A stretch of 64,000 nt of DNA, taken from NCBI RefSeq assembly GCF_900187395.1, contig NZ_FYEZ01000003.1, forward strand, positions 1 to 64,000, given 5' to 3'. Positions 1-9,577 of the stretch are shown here, piece by piece. Below the pieces are notes generated by a model that worked only from the letters and a program-made list of their open reading frames with translations, had not been told where the DNA came from and made no database searches. This stretch comes from Kytococcus aerolatus. GTDB lineage: Bacteria > Actinomycetota > Actinomycetes > Actinomycetales > Dermatophilaceae. Positions within the stretch are counted from its first letter, which is position 1. Each line of letters opens with the position of its first letter. The position numbers were made by a program, and so were the translations under genes.

Positions 1-148
1 AACTCTCGGGGGTAGGGCTTAGGCACAGTGCACGTCCTTCCAGCAGCACCTCTCGGCACCACAGATCAGATGTCACCTATCCGTGCAGCAGTCCCGGCCG
101 CCGACCTGCTCACTTGCCCGCCCGTGGTCCGCCACGCAGGCTGGGCGC

Positions 149-700
149 ATGGACGACATCAGCAGTACGGCCGGGGCCCGGGTGCGCATCGAGTGCGTGC
201 AGGGCGACATCACGACCCAGGAGGTCGACGCGATCGTCAACGCGGCGAACTCCTCGCTCTTGGGCGGGGGTGGCGTGGACGGGGCGATCCACCGGGCTGC
301 CGGGCCCGCGCTGCTCGCCGAGTGCCGCGAGCTGCGTGCCTCCTCCTTTCCCGGCGGGCTGGCGGTCGGTGAGGCCGTGGCCACCGGTGCGGGTGATCTG
401 CCGGCCCGGTGGGTGGTCCACACCGTCGGCCCGAACCGGGGCGCGGGGCAGACCGACCCGGCCCTGCTGCGGGCGGCGTTCGCCAGCTCCCTGCGCGTGG
501 CCGACGGGCTCGGGGCGACGAGCGTGGCGCTGCCGGCGGTGGGGGCGGGGGTGTACGGCTGGTCCGCCGAGGACGCCGCCCGCGAGGCGATGACAGCTAC
601 CCGGGAGTTCGTAGCGGCCGGTCCGGTGTCGGTGCACCTGGTGCGCTTCGTGCTCTTCAGCCCGGAGCTCCTGGCGGCGTTCGAGGCGGCACAGGGCTGA
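149..700 (+). CDS. Macrodomain (O-acetyl-ADP-ribose deacetylase-like) protein
   Basis: A 183-residue single macrodomain, the size of stand-alone bacterial MacroD/YmdB-type enzymes that hydrolyse O-acetyl-ADP-ribose or mono-ADP-ribosyl esters in the cytoplasm. Seen: GDIT at residues 19-22 (adenine-contacting Asp), NAAN at 31-34, the glycine-rich loop GGGGVDGAIH at 39-48, and a later GAGVYGWS loop that holds the diphosphate. I chose the ATG at 149 because it sits just before the conserved N-terminal strand; an in-frame ATG at 83 would only add a poorly conserved leader. It converges on a sirtuin, whose by-product O-acetyl-ADP-ribose is a known substrate of this family; the functional pairing is inference. 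Confidence 0.9.
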   Translation: MDDISSTAGARVRIECVQGDITTQEVDAIVNAANSSLLGGGGVDGAIHRAAGPALLAECRELRASSFPGGLAVGEAVATGAGDLPARWVVHTVGPNRGAGQTDPALLRAAFASSLRVADGLGATSVALPAVGAGVYGWSAEDAAREAMTATREFVAAGPVSVHLVRFVLFSPELLAAFEAAQG

Positions 701-718
701 CCCCATCCCCCGCCCCAC

Positions 719-847
719 GAGGTGTGCACCGGTCCGCATCTGGCGTGCGCCTCACAGCGAAACGCGCACCGGTCCGCACACCGACTGTCGAGATGCGCAC
801 CGGTGCGTACCTGGCGACTGGCAGACACGTGAGACGCGTACCGATGC
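719..847. repeat. Composite ACCGGT palindrome element, copy A
   Basis: Four boxes start at 728, 768, 799 (all ACCGGT) and 840 (ACCGAT), giving spacings of 40, 31 and 41 bp. Midway between boxes 2 and 3 lies CGACTGTCG (centre 786), so 758-814 forms an imperfect inverted repeat. The element fills the gap between the convergent macrodomain and sirtuin genes and ends about 13 bp from the sirtuin stop codon. Confidence 0.85.
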
Positions 848-859
848 GCACCTCTGCTG

Positions 860-1624
860 TCAGAGGTTGCCCACCAGATCCGGCAGCGCCTCCCCGGCCG
901 GTGCCGCGATGACGTGGTCCGCCCCGTCGGGCAGCGTGGACCCGGCGGGGTTCACCTCGACCACGGGAGTCCCCAGGTCCCGCGCGATGCCCGGCACGGC
1001 TGCCGCCGGGTAGACCATGCCCGAGGTGCCCACCACCACAACGAGCTCGGCCCGCTCGGCGGCCGTCACCGTGGCCTCCAGCTCGGCCTCGGGGAGCATC
1101 TCCCCGAACCACACGATGCCCGGGCGCACCCAGCCACCGCAGGCCTCGCAGCGGGGCGGGTCGATCCGCTCGACCGGCTCCGGCACCGGCGGGAACTCCG
1201 CAGCGGACGGTGCCTCGCAGTCGGCGCACCACAGGTCGAACAGGTTGCCGTGCACGTGCGCCATCACCTCGGTGCCGGCCCGCTCGTGGAGGTCGTCGAT
1301 GTTCTGCGTGCTCACCCGCAGGTCCACCCCCGGCCGCTGCTGCCAGGTGGTGATCGCCCGGTGCCCCGGGTTCGGCTCGGCGATACGGATGAGGTGCGCC
1401 CGCCAGCCGTACCAGGCCCAGCACATCGCCGGATCGGCCGCCCAGGCCTCCGGGGTGGCCAGCTGCATCGGGTCGAAGCGGGACCACAGGCCGGTCACCG
1501 CGTCACGGAAGGTGGGCACCCCGGACTCCGCCGAGGCACCGGCACCGGTGAGCACGAGCACCCGCCGGGCAGATCGGGCGAGGTCCAGGACCTCCTCCGG
1601 GACGAGCGCGGGGTCGGCGCTCAC
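860..1624 (-). CDS. NAD-dependent protein deacylase, sirtuin (class III-like)
   Basis: A 254-residue sirtuin that removes acyl groups from lysines using NAD+, yielding nicotinamide and O-acyl-ADP-ribose. Seen: NAD motif GAGASAESG at 27-35 followed by PTFRD, TQNIDD at 106-111, catalytic His125 in HVHGN, a zinc pair C133/C136 with a second CEAC pair about 25 residues later, and GTSG plus VEVNP near the C-terminus. A Tyr72-x-x-Arg75 motif matches the acyl-pocket YxxR of CobB/SIRT5 desuccinylases, so preference for succinyl or malonyl lysine is plausible. The GTG start at 1624 overlaps the upstream GNAT stop by 4 bp (GTGA), implying translational coupling of an acetyltransferase and a deacylase. 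Confidence 0.93.
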   Translation of the reverse strand: MSADPALVPEEVLDLARSARRVLVLTGAGASAESGVPTFRDAVTGLWSRFDPMQLATPEAWAADPAMCWAWYGWRAHLIRIAEPNPGHRAITTWQQRPGVDLRVSTQNIDDLHERAGTEVMAHVHGNLFDLWCADCEAPSAAEFPPVPEPVERIDPPRCEACGGWVRPGIVWFGEMLPEAELEATVTAAERAELVVVVGTSGMVYPAAAVPGIARDLGTPVVEVNPAGSTLPDGADHVIAAPAGEALPDLVGNL

Positions 1625-2178
1625 AGGGCCCCCTCCCCCGGCTGGACGTCCGCCGGCCGGTCCAGGACGAAGAGCCGCACCGTCTCGTCGTAGTAGTCGC
1701 CCGTGAGGCCCTCGTCGCGCAGGCCGAGGCGGGCACACACCCGCTGCGATGCGGTGTTCTCCGGGTCGGTCACGGCGATCACCCGGGGCAGCCCGGAGTC
1801 CCACGCGTGCTGCAGGACCCGCTCGGCCGCCTCGGTGACATACCCGCGGCCCTCGTGACCGGGGTGGACCCGCCACCCGATCTCCACGTCGGGCTCTCCC
1901 TCGGCGCGTGGGCTGCCGGCGGAGAAGGGGATCTCCTTGAGCATGAGCAGCCCGACCGGGGTCCCGTCGCTCCGGGTGATGCACCACATGCCCTGGACCG
2001 GGTGGTCGGCGTAGGACAGGAAGCGCTCGAGCTGGGCACGGGTGCGCTCCGGGGTGGTGGTGGCCTGGTCCGGGAGAAACCGGACGATGCCGGGGTGCCG
2101 GTGCAGGTCGGCGACGAACTGCTCGTCCTCCGCGGTGAAGGGGCGCAGCACGAGGCGCTCGGTGGTGAGGACGTCCAT
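1621..2178 (-). CDS. GNAT family N-acetyltransferase (RimJ/RimL-like)
   Basis: A 185-residue GNAT acyl-CoA transferase of the Acetyltransf_3 (RimJ/RimL) type. It opens with the typical TERLVLRPF strand, has VEIGWRVHP as the central strand, then an acetyl-CoA loop HEGRGYVTEA, and closes with NTASQRVCARLGL, the usual helix before the last strands. The ATG at 2178 is chosen because the reading frame further upstream lacks similarity to the fold. Its stop overlaps the sirtuin GTG. The substrate cannot be told from sequence; members modify ribosomal proteins, small amines or antibiotics. Confidence 0.85.
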   Translation of the reverse strand: MDVLTTERLVLRPFTAEDEQFVADLHRHPGIVRFLPDQATTTPERTRAQLERFLSYADHPVQGMWCITRSDGTPVGLLMLKEIPFSAGSPRAEGEPDVEIGWRVHPGHEGRGYVTEAAERVLQHAWDSGLPRVIAVTDPENTASQRVCARLGLRDEGLTGDYYDETVRLFVLDRPADVQPGEGAL

Positions 2179-2368
2179 GGCCACGAGCCTAGTGAAAGCC
2201 GGACAGTCCCACTGCCACAGCACCCAAGGGCGTTGACGCCCCTCTGAGAGCGTTACTTTGGTCACATGAGGAAAAGATGAGGAATGACTCTGGGGGCGGT
2301 TTTGACACTCACTCATGCCACACCGGGGTGGGCCGACTACCCCCAACGAACCCGGTGAGCAGAGCGCC

Positions 2369-2455
2369 ATGATCAGCGGTGAGGTCCCCTCCACGCACTG
2401 GGTGTGGAGGTCGTACAGCCCCGAAGACCGCCGCGACATCAACCGAGTCTTCTGA
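2369..2455 (+). CDS. Possible 28-residue small ORF ahead of the lipoprotein
   Basis: An ATG-to-TGA frame of 28 codons ends 10 bp before the start of the lipoprotein gene, in a different frame. Its codons are mostly G/C at third positions and it carries two Trp residues and a charged tail, unlike the AT-richer sequence just upstream (about 2240-2340). It could be a leader peptide, a gene remnant or chance. No clear ribosome binding site or recognisable similarity. Confidence 0.25.
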   Translation: MISGEVPSTHWVWRSYSPEDRRDINRVF

Positions 2456-2465
2456 GGAGCAGACC

Positions 2466-3077
2466 ATGATCACCAAGAAGTCAATGACAGCGCTCATCGT
2501 CACGTCCTGTTGTGCACTCTCTGCCTGCGGCGACTCCTCCGAGAAGGAAGTGGGCTCCCTCCACGATCTCAAGAACCCTCCAGGGGTCTCGGTGGACTAC
2601 GACCCCACCAACACACCTGAGGCTGTCTCCTCCAGGGCAAAGGGAGCAGCGGTCGTGCGCCTCCTGGATGTCGAGCCTGGCCACGTGCAGGAGACTGATG
2701 GAGGCCAGCCTTTTGAATTTGTCTCGATCGCTGCGGAGATCGTCGAACCCCTCCATGGTTCCGGCACGGCGGGCGAGACGATCCACCTGGAGATGATGCT
2801 CCCGAATGGCGGCAACCTCGAGGACGTGAAGTCAAGCCTTCCGGAAGGGGACGTCGTGGCGATCTGGGGAGACCATGATGCGGAGGGTCTGGCACTCGCC
2901 GAGGGCGCACAGGTCGACGACCCGCCGAAGTTCCTCTTCGTGGACGGCCTGGTCTACGAGGACCCCGAGTCGGGGGACCTGGAGAATCCCATGGTCGCCG
3001 CGTCTGAACCGGGCTCCCCGTGGCCGGGCGCCAAGACGGTCGACGAGGTCGCACAGGACATCCGCGACAACGCCTGA
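2466..3077 (+). CDS. Hypothetical secreted lipoprotein
   Basis: A 203-residue predicted lipoprotein of unknown function. The start has a short basic N-terminus (MITKK), a hydrophobic stretch and a lipobox LSAC ending at about Cys20, so it should be diacylglyceryl-anchored outside the membrane. The mature part is acidic, with beta-rich segments (AAVVRLLDVEPG, FVSIAAEIVEPL, GDVVAIWGDHD) suggesting a small beta-barrel-like domain. A GAGGAG Shine-Dalgarno lies a few bases before the ATG. Base composition is lower in GC than the neighbours, a possible sign of transfer. It stands alone, divergent from the GNAT gene. Confidence 0.75.
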   Translation: MITKKSMTALIVTSCCALSACGDSSEKEVGSLHDLKNPPGVSVDYDPTNTPEAVSSRAKGAAVVRLLDVEPGHVQETDGGQPFEFVSIAAEIVEPLHGSGTAGETIHLEMMLPNGGNLEDVKSSLPEGDVVAIWGDHDAEGLALAEGAQVDDPPKFLFVDGLVYEDPESGDLENPMVAASEPGSPWPGAKTVDEVAQDIRDNA

Positions 3078-3112
3078 CCGGCGCTGAGTCCGCCAGCCCC
3101 GTCGGCCCCCCC

Positions 3113-3216
3113 CGAGGTCCGCACCGGTGCTGACTTCGCCTGTCACCCCTCGCCGAGGACCGCACCGGCGCCGATTTCGACAGTCGAGATCCGCACCGGT
3201 GCGGTTCTCGCGTGTT
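3113..3216. repeat. Composite ACCGGT palindrome element, copy B (three boxes)
   Basis: Boxes start at 3123 (ACCGGT), 3164 (ACCGGC) and 3195 (ACCGGT), spacings 41 and 31 bp. The inner 57-nt palindrome runs 3154-3210, centred on A3182 in CGACAGTCG, with outer arms CGAGGACCGC and GCGGTTCTCG. A fourth box is expected near 3236 but only a degenerate CTCCGG is present. It follows the lipoprotein stop by about 35 bp and precedes helD. Confidence 0.8.
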
Positions 3217-3302
3217 CAGGCACCCGCAGACGCTCCGGCCCCGCGCCCACCACGCCCCGTAAACTTGCGCGTTCCCCGTCCCAGCAGGTCCCAGGAGCGC
3301 GC

Positions 3303-5606
3303 GTGAGCGACCCCACCACCCCCAAGAACGCCACCCCCGCCCAGCAGCCCACCGCCGCCGAGCGGGTGGCCGCCGAGCAGCTGGCGATCGAGCAGGCCCA
3401 TGTCGACCGGGTCCACACCGAGCTGGCCAAGGCCACCGACCGCGCCTCCCTCGTGGAGGCCGAGGGCCTGGCCCGCGGCCGCACGATGAGGACCGGTGAC
3501 GTCCGGGACGAGGAGATGTCCGGCCTCTTCGAGCGCGACGCCCTGGTCTTCTCCTCCCACAAGCGCCGCGCCTCCCTGGAGATGGAGCACGAGGGCCTCG
3601 TCTTCGGACGCCTCGACCTCGACCACTCGATGCCCGACGACGGCCCCGCCGCGGGCGAGGTCCCGCAGGTCGACGAGGTCCGCTACATCGGCCGCCTCGG
3701 TGTCCGCGACGACGACTACGAGCCCCTCGTCGTCGACTGGCGCGCCCCGGCCGCCAGCGCCTTCTACCGCGCCACCCCGGTGCAGCCGCACAAGGTGGTC
3801 CGCCGCCGGGTGCTGCGCTCCCGCGCCGAGCAGGTCATCGGCATCGAGGACGACCTCATGGTCCCCGAGCCCCCGGAGGACCTGCCCGTGGTCGGTGACG
3901 GCGCCCTCATGGCCGCCCTCACCCGCTCCCGCGGGGGCCGGATGCGCGACATCGTCGCCACCATCCAGCAGCACCAGGACGAGGCGATCCGTGCCGAGGC
4001 CCGCGGCGTCACCCTCATCACCGGTGGCCCGGGGACCGGCAAGACCGTGGTGGCCCTGCACCGTGCGGCCTACCTGCTGTACACCGACCGCCGCCGCTAC
4101 GAGCGGGGCGGCGTCCTGGTCATCGGCCCGAGCGCTGCGTACACGGCGTACATCGAGCGCGTGCTGCCCACCCTCGGCGAGGACTCGGTGGCTCTCCGCG
4201 CCGCCGGCGACGTGGTGGACGGCCTGACCGGCACCCGCCTGGACTCCCCCGCCGCCGCGCACGTCAAGGGCATGCTGCGGATCCGCAAGGTCCTGGCCCG
4301 CGCCGCGAAGGCCCCCGCCCCCGACGCCCCGGAGGAGCTGCGCTGCTTCGTCTCCGGGCACGCCCTGCGCATCGGCACCGCCGAGCTCCAGCGCATCCGC
4401 AACACGGTGCTGCGCGGGGTGCGTCGCAACGACGGCGCGAAGGCCGCCCGCGAGGCCCTGGCCCAGGCGGCGTGGACGCAGGCCCGCTCGCAGATGCAGG
4501 GCGAGATCCTCCGCGAGGACCGGGAGCGCTTCTTCGACCGCTTCGAGGACTCCCGCGAGGTGGACGCCTTCATGGAGTCCTGGTGGCGCCAGGTCGACCC
4601 CCGCGAGGTGGTCCTCTGGCTGGCCGACGCCGAGCGGCTCGCCGCGTGGGCGCGGGGCGTGCTCTCGCTGGAGGAGCAGGAGGCCCTGTCCGCCTCGATG
4701 CAGGTGGCCCTGGACACCGGCACCTGGTCGGTGGCCGACGCGGCCCTGGTGGACGAGGTCCTCGCCCGCATCGGGCTGCCGCAGGTGGAGGTGGACACCG
4801 AGCGCGGCTTCTACGAGATCGAGGAGCTGGAGGACGCCAGCCAGTACGGGGTCTCGGCGCTCAAGGGCGGGCAGGGGCGCGAGGAGACGGCGTACCACCA
4901 GGTCACCCCGACCACCGCCTGGGAGAAGCTGCTCCACGGCTCGATGGAGGCCCCGGAGACCTACGCCCACCTGCTGGTGGACGAGGCGCAGGACCTCTCC
5001 CCGATGCAGTGGCGCATGCTCGGGCGCCGCGGCCGGACCGCCTCGTGGACCGTGGTGGGCGACGCCGCGCAGGCCTCCTGGCCGGACGCCGAGGAGGCCC
5101 TGGCAGCCCGCGACGAGGCCTTCGGCTCGTTGCCGCGCCGCAGCTTCCACATGGACACGAACTACCGCAACGCCTCGGAGATCTTCGCCTACGCCGCGGA
5201 GTACATCCGCCGCCACGAGGCCGAGGCGGACATCCCGCAGGCCGTCCGGGAGACGGGCATCGAGCCCGAGGAGCACACGGTGGCCGTCAGCGGGGCGGAG
5301 TCCGGGGCCTGGGCCACGGCCGCCACGGAGTCCGCGACCGAGCTGCTCGACGCGGTCGAGGGCGCCATCGCGGTCATCACCCCCGAGGCGCACCGACTCG
5401 ACGTGGAGGCCGCCACGCAGGAGCTGCGCGAGCAGAACCCGCGGGTCATCGTCATCGACCCGATGAGCACCAAGGGTCTGGAGTACGACGCGACCGTGGT
5501 GGTGGACCCCGAGGAGATCGTGGCCGAGTCCCCCGGCGGCGCGCGCGTGCTCTACGTGGTGTTCACCCGCGCCGCCCACCGGATGGTGGTGCTCACCGAG
5601 GGCTGA
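3303..5606 (+). CDS. helD: HelD-type superfamily 1 helicase-like ATPase (RNA polymerase recycling factor)
   Basis: A 767-residue SF1 (UvrD/Rep-like) ATPase of the HelD group. Known members bind RNA polymerase and use ATP to release it from stalled or post-termination DNA complexes; Streptomyces HelR also displaces rifamycins. Seen: a charged coiled N-terminus (residues about 15-75), Walker A GGPGTGKT at about 241-248, Walker B LLVDEAQD at 557-564, and a C-terminal VLYVVFTRAAHRMVV resembling motif VI. Length and the insertion between the two ATPase halves fit HelD better than UvrD. GTG start at 3303; no other ATG/GTG fits. It is a single-gene unit ending 6 bp before a convergent lipoprotein gene. 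Confidence 0.88.
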   Translation: MSDPTTPKNATPAQQPTAAERVAAEQLAIEQAHVDRVHTELAKATDRASLVEAEGLARGRTMRTGDVRDEEMSGLFERDALVFSSHKRRASLEMEHEGLVFGRLDLDHSMPDDGPAAGEVPQVDEVRYIGRLGVRDDDYEPLVVDWRAPAASAFYRATPVQPHKVVRRRVLRSRAEQVIGIEDDLMVPEPPEDLPVVGDGALMAALTRSRGGRMRDIVATIQQHQDEAIRAEARGVTLITGGPGTGKTVVALHRAAYLLYTDRRRYERGGVLVIGPSAAYTAYIERVLPTLGEDSVALRAAGDVVDGLTGTRLDSPAAAHVKGMLRIRKVLARAAKAPAPDAPEELRCFVSGHALRIGTAELQRIRNTVLRGVRRNDGAKAAREALAQAAWTQARSQMQGEILREDRERFFDRFEDSREVDAFMESWWRQVDPREVVLWLADAERLAAWARGVLSLEEQEALSASMQVALDTGTWSVADAALVDEVLARIGLPQVEVDTERGFYEIEELEDASQYGVSALKGGQGREETAYHQVTPTTAWEKLLHGSMEAPETYAHLLVDEAQDLSPMQWRMLGRRGRTASWTVVGDAAQASWPDAEEALAARDEAFGSLPRRSFHMDTNYRNASEIFAYAAEYIRRHEAEADIPQAVRETGIEPEEHTVAVSGAESGAWATAATESATELLDAVEGAIAVITPEAHRLDVEAATQELREQNPRVIVIDPMSTKGLEYDATVVVDPEEIVAESPGGARVLYVVFTRAAHRMVVLTEG

Positions 5607-5612
5607 CCCGCC

Positions 5613-6505
5613 TCAGCGGCCGGTGGGCCCGGCCGGGACGCGCACCCCCGGCACCCCGCCGTCCTCGTCCGGCACGCCGTTGAGGTAGTAGCTGTCCACG
5701 TACTGCGAGAGCGGCACGTCGCCCTCGGTCACGAGGGCGACGTGCTCGTCGGACGGCGTCACGTCCTCACCGGGAACGACCAGGTAGGCCTCGCGCCGTG
5801 CCTGCGTGACCGTGACGCCCAGGGCCTCCCACGGGTCCGGCAGCTCGTCGATGGCGTCGACGACCGCCTCGACCTGGCCCGCGGGCACCGTGGCCGTGTC
5901 GAAGCTCAGCCCGACGGGCTCGTCCCCGCCGACCGCCGAGGCACTCAGCTCACAGCCCACGGTGACGCCTCCCTGGACCGAGCGCAGGGCACGGTCCAGC
6001 TGCGCCACCTGCTCCCGGGCGACCTGGTCGATCTCCGCATCGGGTACGAGGAGCGAGACGCGCGACGAGGTCACCATGGCCACCTGGCTCTCGCCGGGCT
6101 CGACCGGCTGGGCGTCGGGGGCCGCTGCCTCGAGGGCGGAGACCGTCCGCAGGGTGCGCCGGTCGTCCGCCTCGTCGCTGCTCAGCAGGAAGGTCACGCC
6201 GTCCCGCTCACCCACGACGTCCGCGGGCTCCTCTCCAGCAGGCCTGGCCGCGCCCATCCCGTCCGACACGGCCAGGACCTCCCCGTCCGACGTGCCGGGG
6301 GCGAAGTGCAGGGTCGTCAGGGCCACCGGCCGGGTGCCCCCGAACAACCGGTCCGGCTTCTCGCGCACCTCCGAGTCGACGGCCTCCACACCGGGCTGGT
6401 CGCGAGCCCACGCCTCGAACTCCTCGACCTGGCCCTCGTCCACACCCGAGCCGCAGGCCGTGAGCAGCACGAGCCCCGCCACCGCCAGGAGAACAGACGT
6501 GCGCC

Positions 6506-6509
<4 letters not shown>
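5613..6509 (-). CDS. Hypothetical lipoprotein, translationally coupled to purA
   Basis: A 298-residue predicted lipoprotein: basic MRR start, hydrophobic segment and lipobox LTAC ending at Cys19, followed by an acidic mature chain. The mature region has alternating beta and helix segments ([36 protein letters not shown]) seen in other actinobacterial putative lipoproteins but no domain I can name. Its ATG overlaps the purA stop (ATGA), so it is likely translated from the same transcript. A role in purine synthesis is not implied by sequence; the coupling may be positional only. Confidence 0.75.
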
Positions 6510-7900
<1,391 letters not shown>

Positions 7901-8051
7901 GCCGGCTCCCTTCGTCCGCGCTGGTACGGGTGCCCGGCGGCGCTCCCGCCGGACGTACCGGCCGACAGTGCCCCGGTGCCGCCGTGCAGGGCGGTCGGGT
8001 GCGGCGCGGGGCCGGTACCGGTCGAGTCTATCGGGGTGTCCAGCGCTCACC

Positions 8052-8102
8052 GGGGGCAACCGGTTGCTCCCACGACCGTCACAGGGGCAACCGGTTGCCC
8101 CC
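8052..8102. repeat. Two-box GCAACCGGTTGC palindrome pair between SLC13 gene and purA
   Basis: Two perfect 12-bp palindromes GCAACCGGTTGC are centred at 8061.5 and 8092.5, exactly 31 bp apart, flanked by G- and C-runs. The midpoint is C8077 inside CGACCGTC, so the whole 51 nt is one near-perfect inverted repeat. This repeats the architecture of the inner part of elements A-E. An additional ACCGGT starts at 8017, 42 bp before the first box. It begins 8 bp after the transporter stop and about 150 bp before the purA start, so it could be a 3' hairpin or a purA operator. Confidence 0.75.
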
Positions 8103-8109
8103 GGTGGGC

Positions 8110-9456
8110 TCAGGCCGTGGGAACCACGAGCACCGCCCAGGAGAGCACCGGGGCGAGCAGGACGATGGCCCCGCCCCACTGCATGAGGCGCTTGAACACG
8201 AGCTCGCGCTGGTCGGCCTCCGCATTGGCCACCACCAGGGCACCGTTCGTGGAGAAGGGGCTGCAGTCCACCACCGAGCTCGAGATGGCCAGGGCCGCCA
8301 CCAGCCCCACCGCCGACACCTGGTCGGTGAGCAGGAAGGGCACCGCCAGCGGGATGAGCGCCCCGATGATGCCGGTCGTCGAGGCCAGGGCGGAGACCAC
8401 GGCCCCGATGAGGCAGATGAGGAAGGCGGCCAGCAGCGGCGCACCCACCCCGGCCACGCCCTCGCCCAGCCAGTCCACGACGCCCTGGTTCTGCAGGAGC
8501 GACACGTAGGTGACGATGCCGGCAATGAGCAGCACCGTGCCCCAGCTGATCTGCTCCACCGCTCCCTTGGCGGCCTCGGGGAAGACCAGGGTGAGGGCGA
8601 CGGCGATGGTCAGCGCGGTGAAGCCGACATCCAGGTCGAAGCCCAGCGCCCCGACGAGCAGGACCAGCATGCCGACCAGGGTCAGGACCCGCTGCGGGTT
8701 CAGCCGGGTGGCGTCGTCGCCGGCCTCGTCGGCCCGGGTGGAGCGGTGCGCCTCGACCGCGGAGTGAGGCTCGCCGGAGGCACTGCGCCGCCACGGTGTC
8801 ACCCCATCACCGCCGGGCAGGCCGGTCACCTCGTCGAACTCGCGCCCCCGGGCCACGAGCTGGCGTCCGCCGAAGGCCACGTAGGCGACGGCGGCGATGA
8901 GGGTGGAGGCCAGGAAGGTGGTGGCGAACAGGACCCCCTGGTTGCCGGGGATGCCGTTGCTCTCCACCACCCCGTTGGTGATGGAGCCGAAGATGCCGAT
9001 CGGCGAGAAGCTGCCCGCCGTGGCGCCCTGCACCACCATCATCCCCATCATGAGCGGGTTGATGCGGTAGCGCAGCGCGAAGCCCATGGCCACCGGGGCG
9101 ACGATCGCCACCGCTGCCGGGCTCACCGCCCCCATGGCGGTGACCGCGGCGCAGACGAGGAACATGGCCCACGGGACCAGCGCCACACGCCCACCGACCG
9201 CGCGGACCGCCGAGTGGACGATCCAGTCGACCGTGCCGTTGTTCTTGGCCAGGGCGAACAGGTAGGTGACACCCACCAGGATCACGAAGAGGTCGGCCGG
9301 GAAACCGTCCAGGACGTCGTCGACGGTCACGCCGTAGATCGTGAGCCCGACGACGAAGCTCGCCACCAGCGCCAGGGCACCCATGTTCACGCCGCGCAGG
9401 GTCGCCACCAGGAACACGACGGCGAGCACGAGCAGGGCGATGATCTCGTGGGACAT
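8110..9456 (-). CDS. SLC13/DASS permease with MatC-like N-terminus (dicarboxylate carrier)
   Basis: A 448-residue inner-membrane permease with about ten to twelve hydrophobic segments. The N-terminal half ([15 protein letters not shown], then [25 protein letters not shown] and a [17 protein letters not shown] helix) resembles the MatC N-terminal domain of malonate/dicarboxylate carriers. A hydrophilic cytoplasmic loop of about 50 residues (about 210-260) splits the two repeats, and a [16 protein letters not shown] loop near the end fits the substrate-binding SxT-type loop of the family. Divergent from a GntR regulator across a 121-bp promoter with a candidate operator. The exact dicarboxylate is not readable. 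Confidence 0.82.
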   Translation of the reverse strand: MSHEIIALLVLAVVFLVATLRGVNMGALALVASFVVGLTIYGVTVDDVLDGFPADLFVILVGVTYLFALAKNNGTVDWIVHSAVRAVGGRVALVPWAMFLVCAAVTAMGAVSPAAVAIVAPVAMGFALRYRINPLMMGMMVVQGATAGSFSPIGIFGSITNGVVESNGIPGNQGVLFATTFLASTLIAAVAYVAFGGRQLVARGREFDEVTGLPGGDGVTPWRRSASGEPHSAVEAHRSTRADEAGDDATRLNPQRVLTLVGMLVLLVGALGFDLDVGFTALTIAVALTLVFPEAAKGAVEQISWGTVLLIAGIVTYVSLLQNQGVVDWLGEGVAGVGAPLLAAFLICLIGAVVSALASTTGIIGALIPLAVPFLLTDQVSAVGLVAALAISSSVVDCSPFSTNGALVVANAEADQRELVFKRLMQWGGAIVLLAPVLSWAVLVVPTA

Positions 9457-9515
9457 GCTGCCTCCTTGGATCGCGCGAGCCAGCTGTGACCCACGTCATG
9501 GATTCCCGGAGTCTG

Positions 9516-9530
9516 CCAGTGGACTAGCCA
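9516..9530. promoter_or_regulatory. Candidate GntR operator, SLC13/GntR divergent promoter
   Basis: CCAGTGGACTAGCCA contains inverted half-sites CCAGT/ACTAG. The same 15-mer with one change is at 11741-11755 in the carboxyltransferase/TSUP divergent promoter. GntR/FadR proteins bind short palindromes of this size; the assignment is by position and recurrence only. Confidence 0.5.
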
Positions 9531-9577
9531 CCTGACAACCACTCCACGAAGGCCGCCCCCGGCGCTACCATCCCGAC

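Noticed and set aside
1-148. Gene upstream of the macrodomain
   Set aside because: Reading frames there are shadows of, or out of frame with, the macrodomain gene, and no conserved protein segment is seen.
3078-3302. Rifamycin-associated element before helD
   Set aside because: Streptomyces helR has such an inverted repeat, but I do not see a convincing match here; the gap holds palindrome element B instead.
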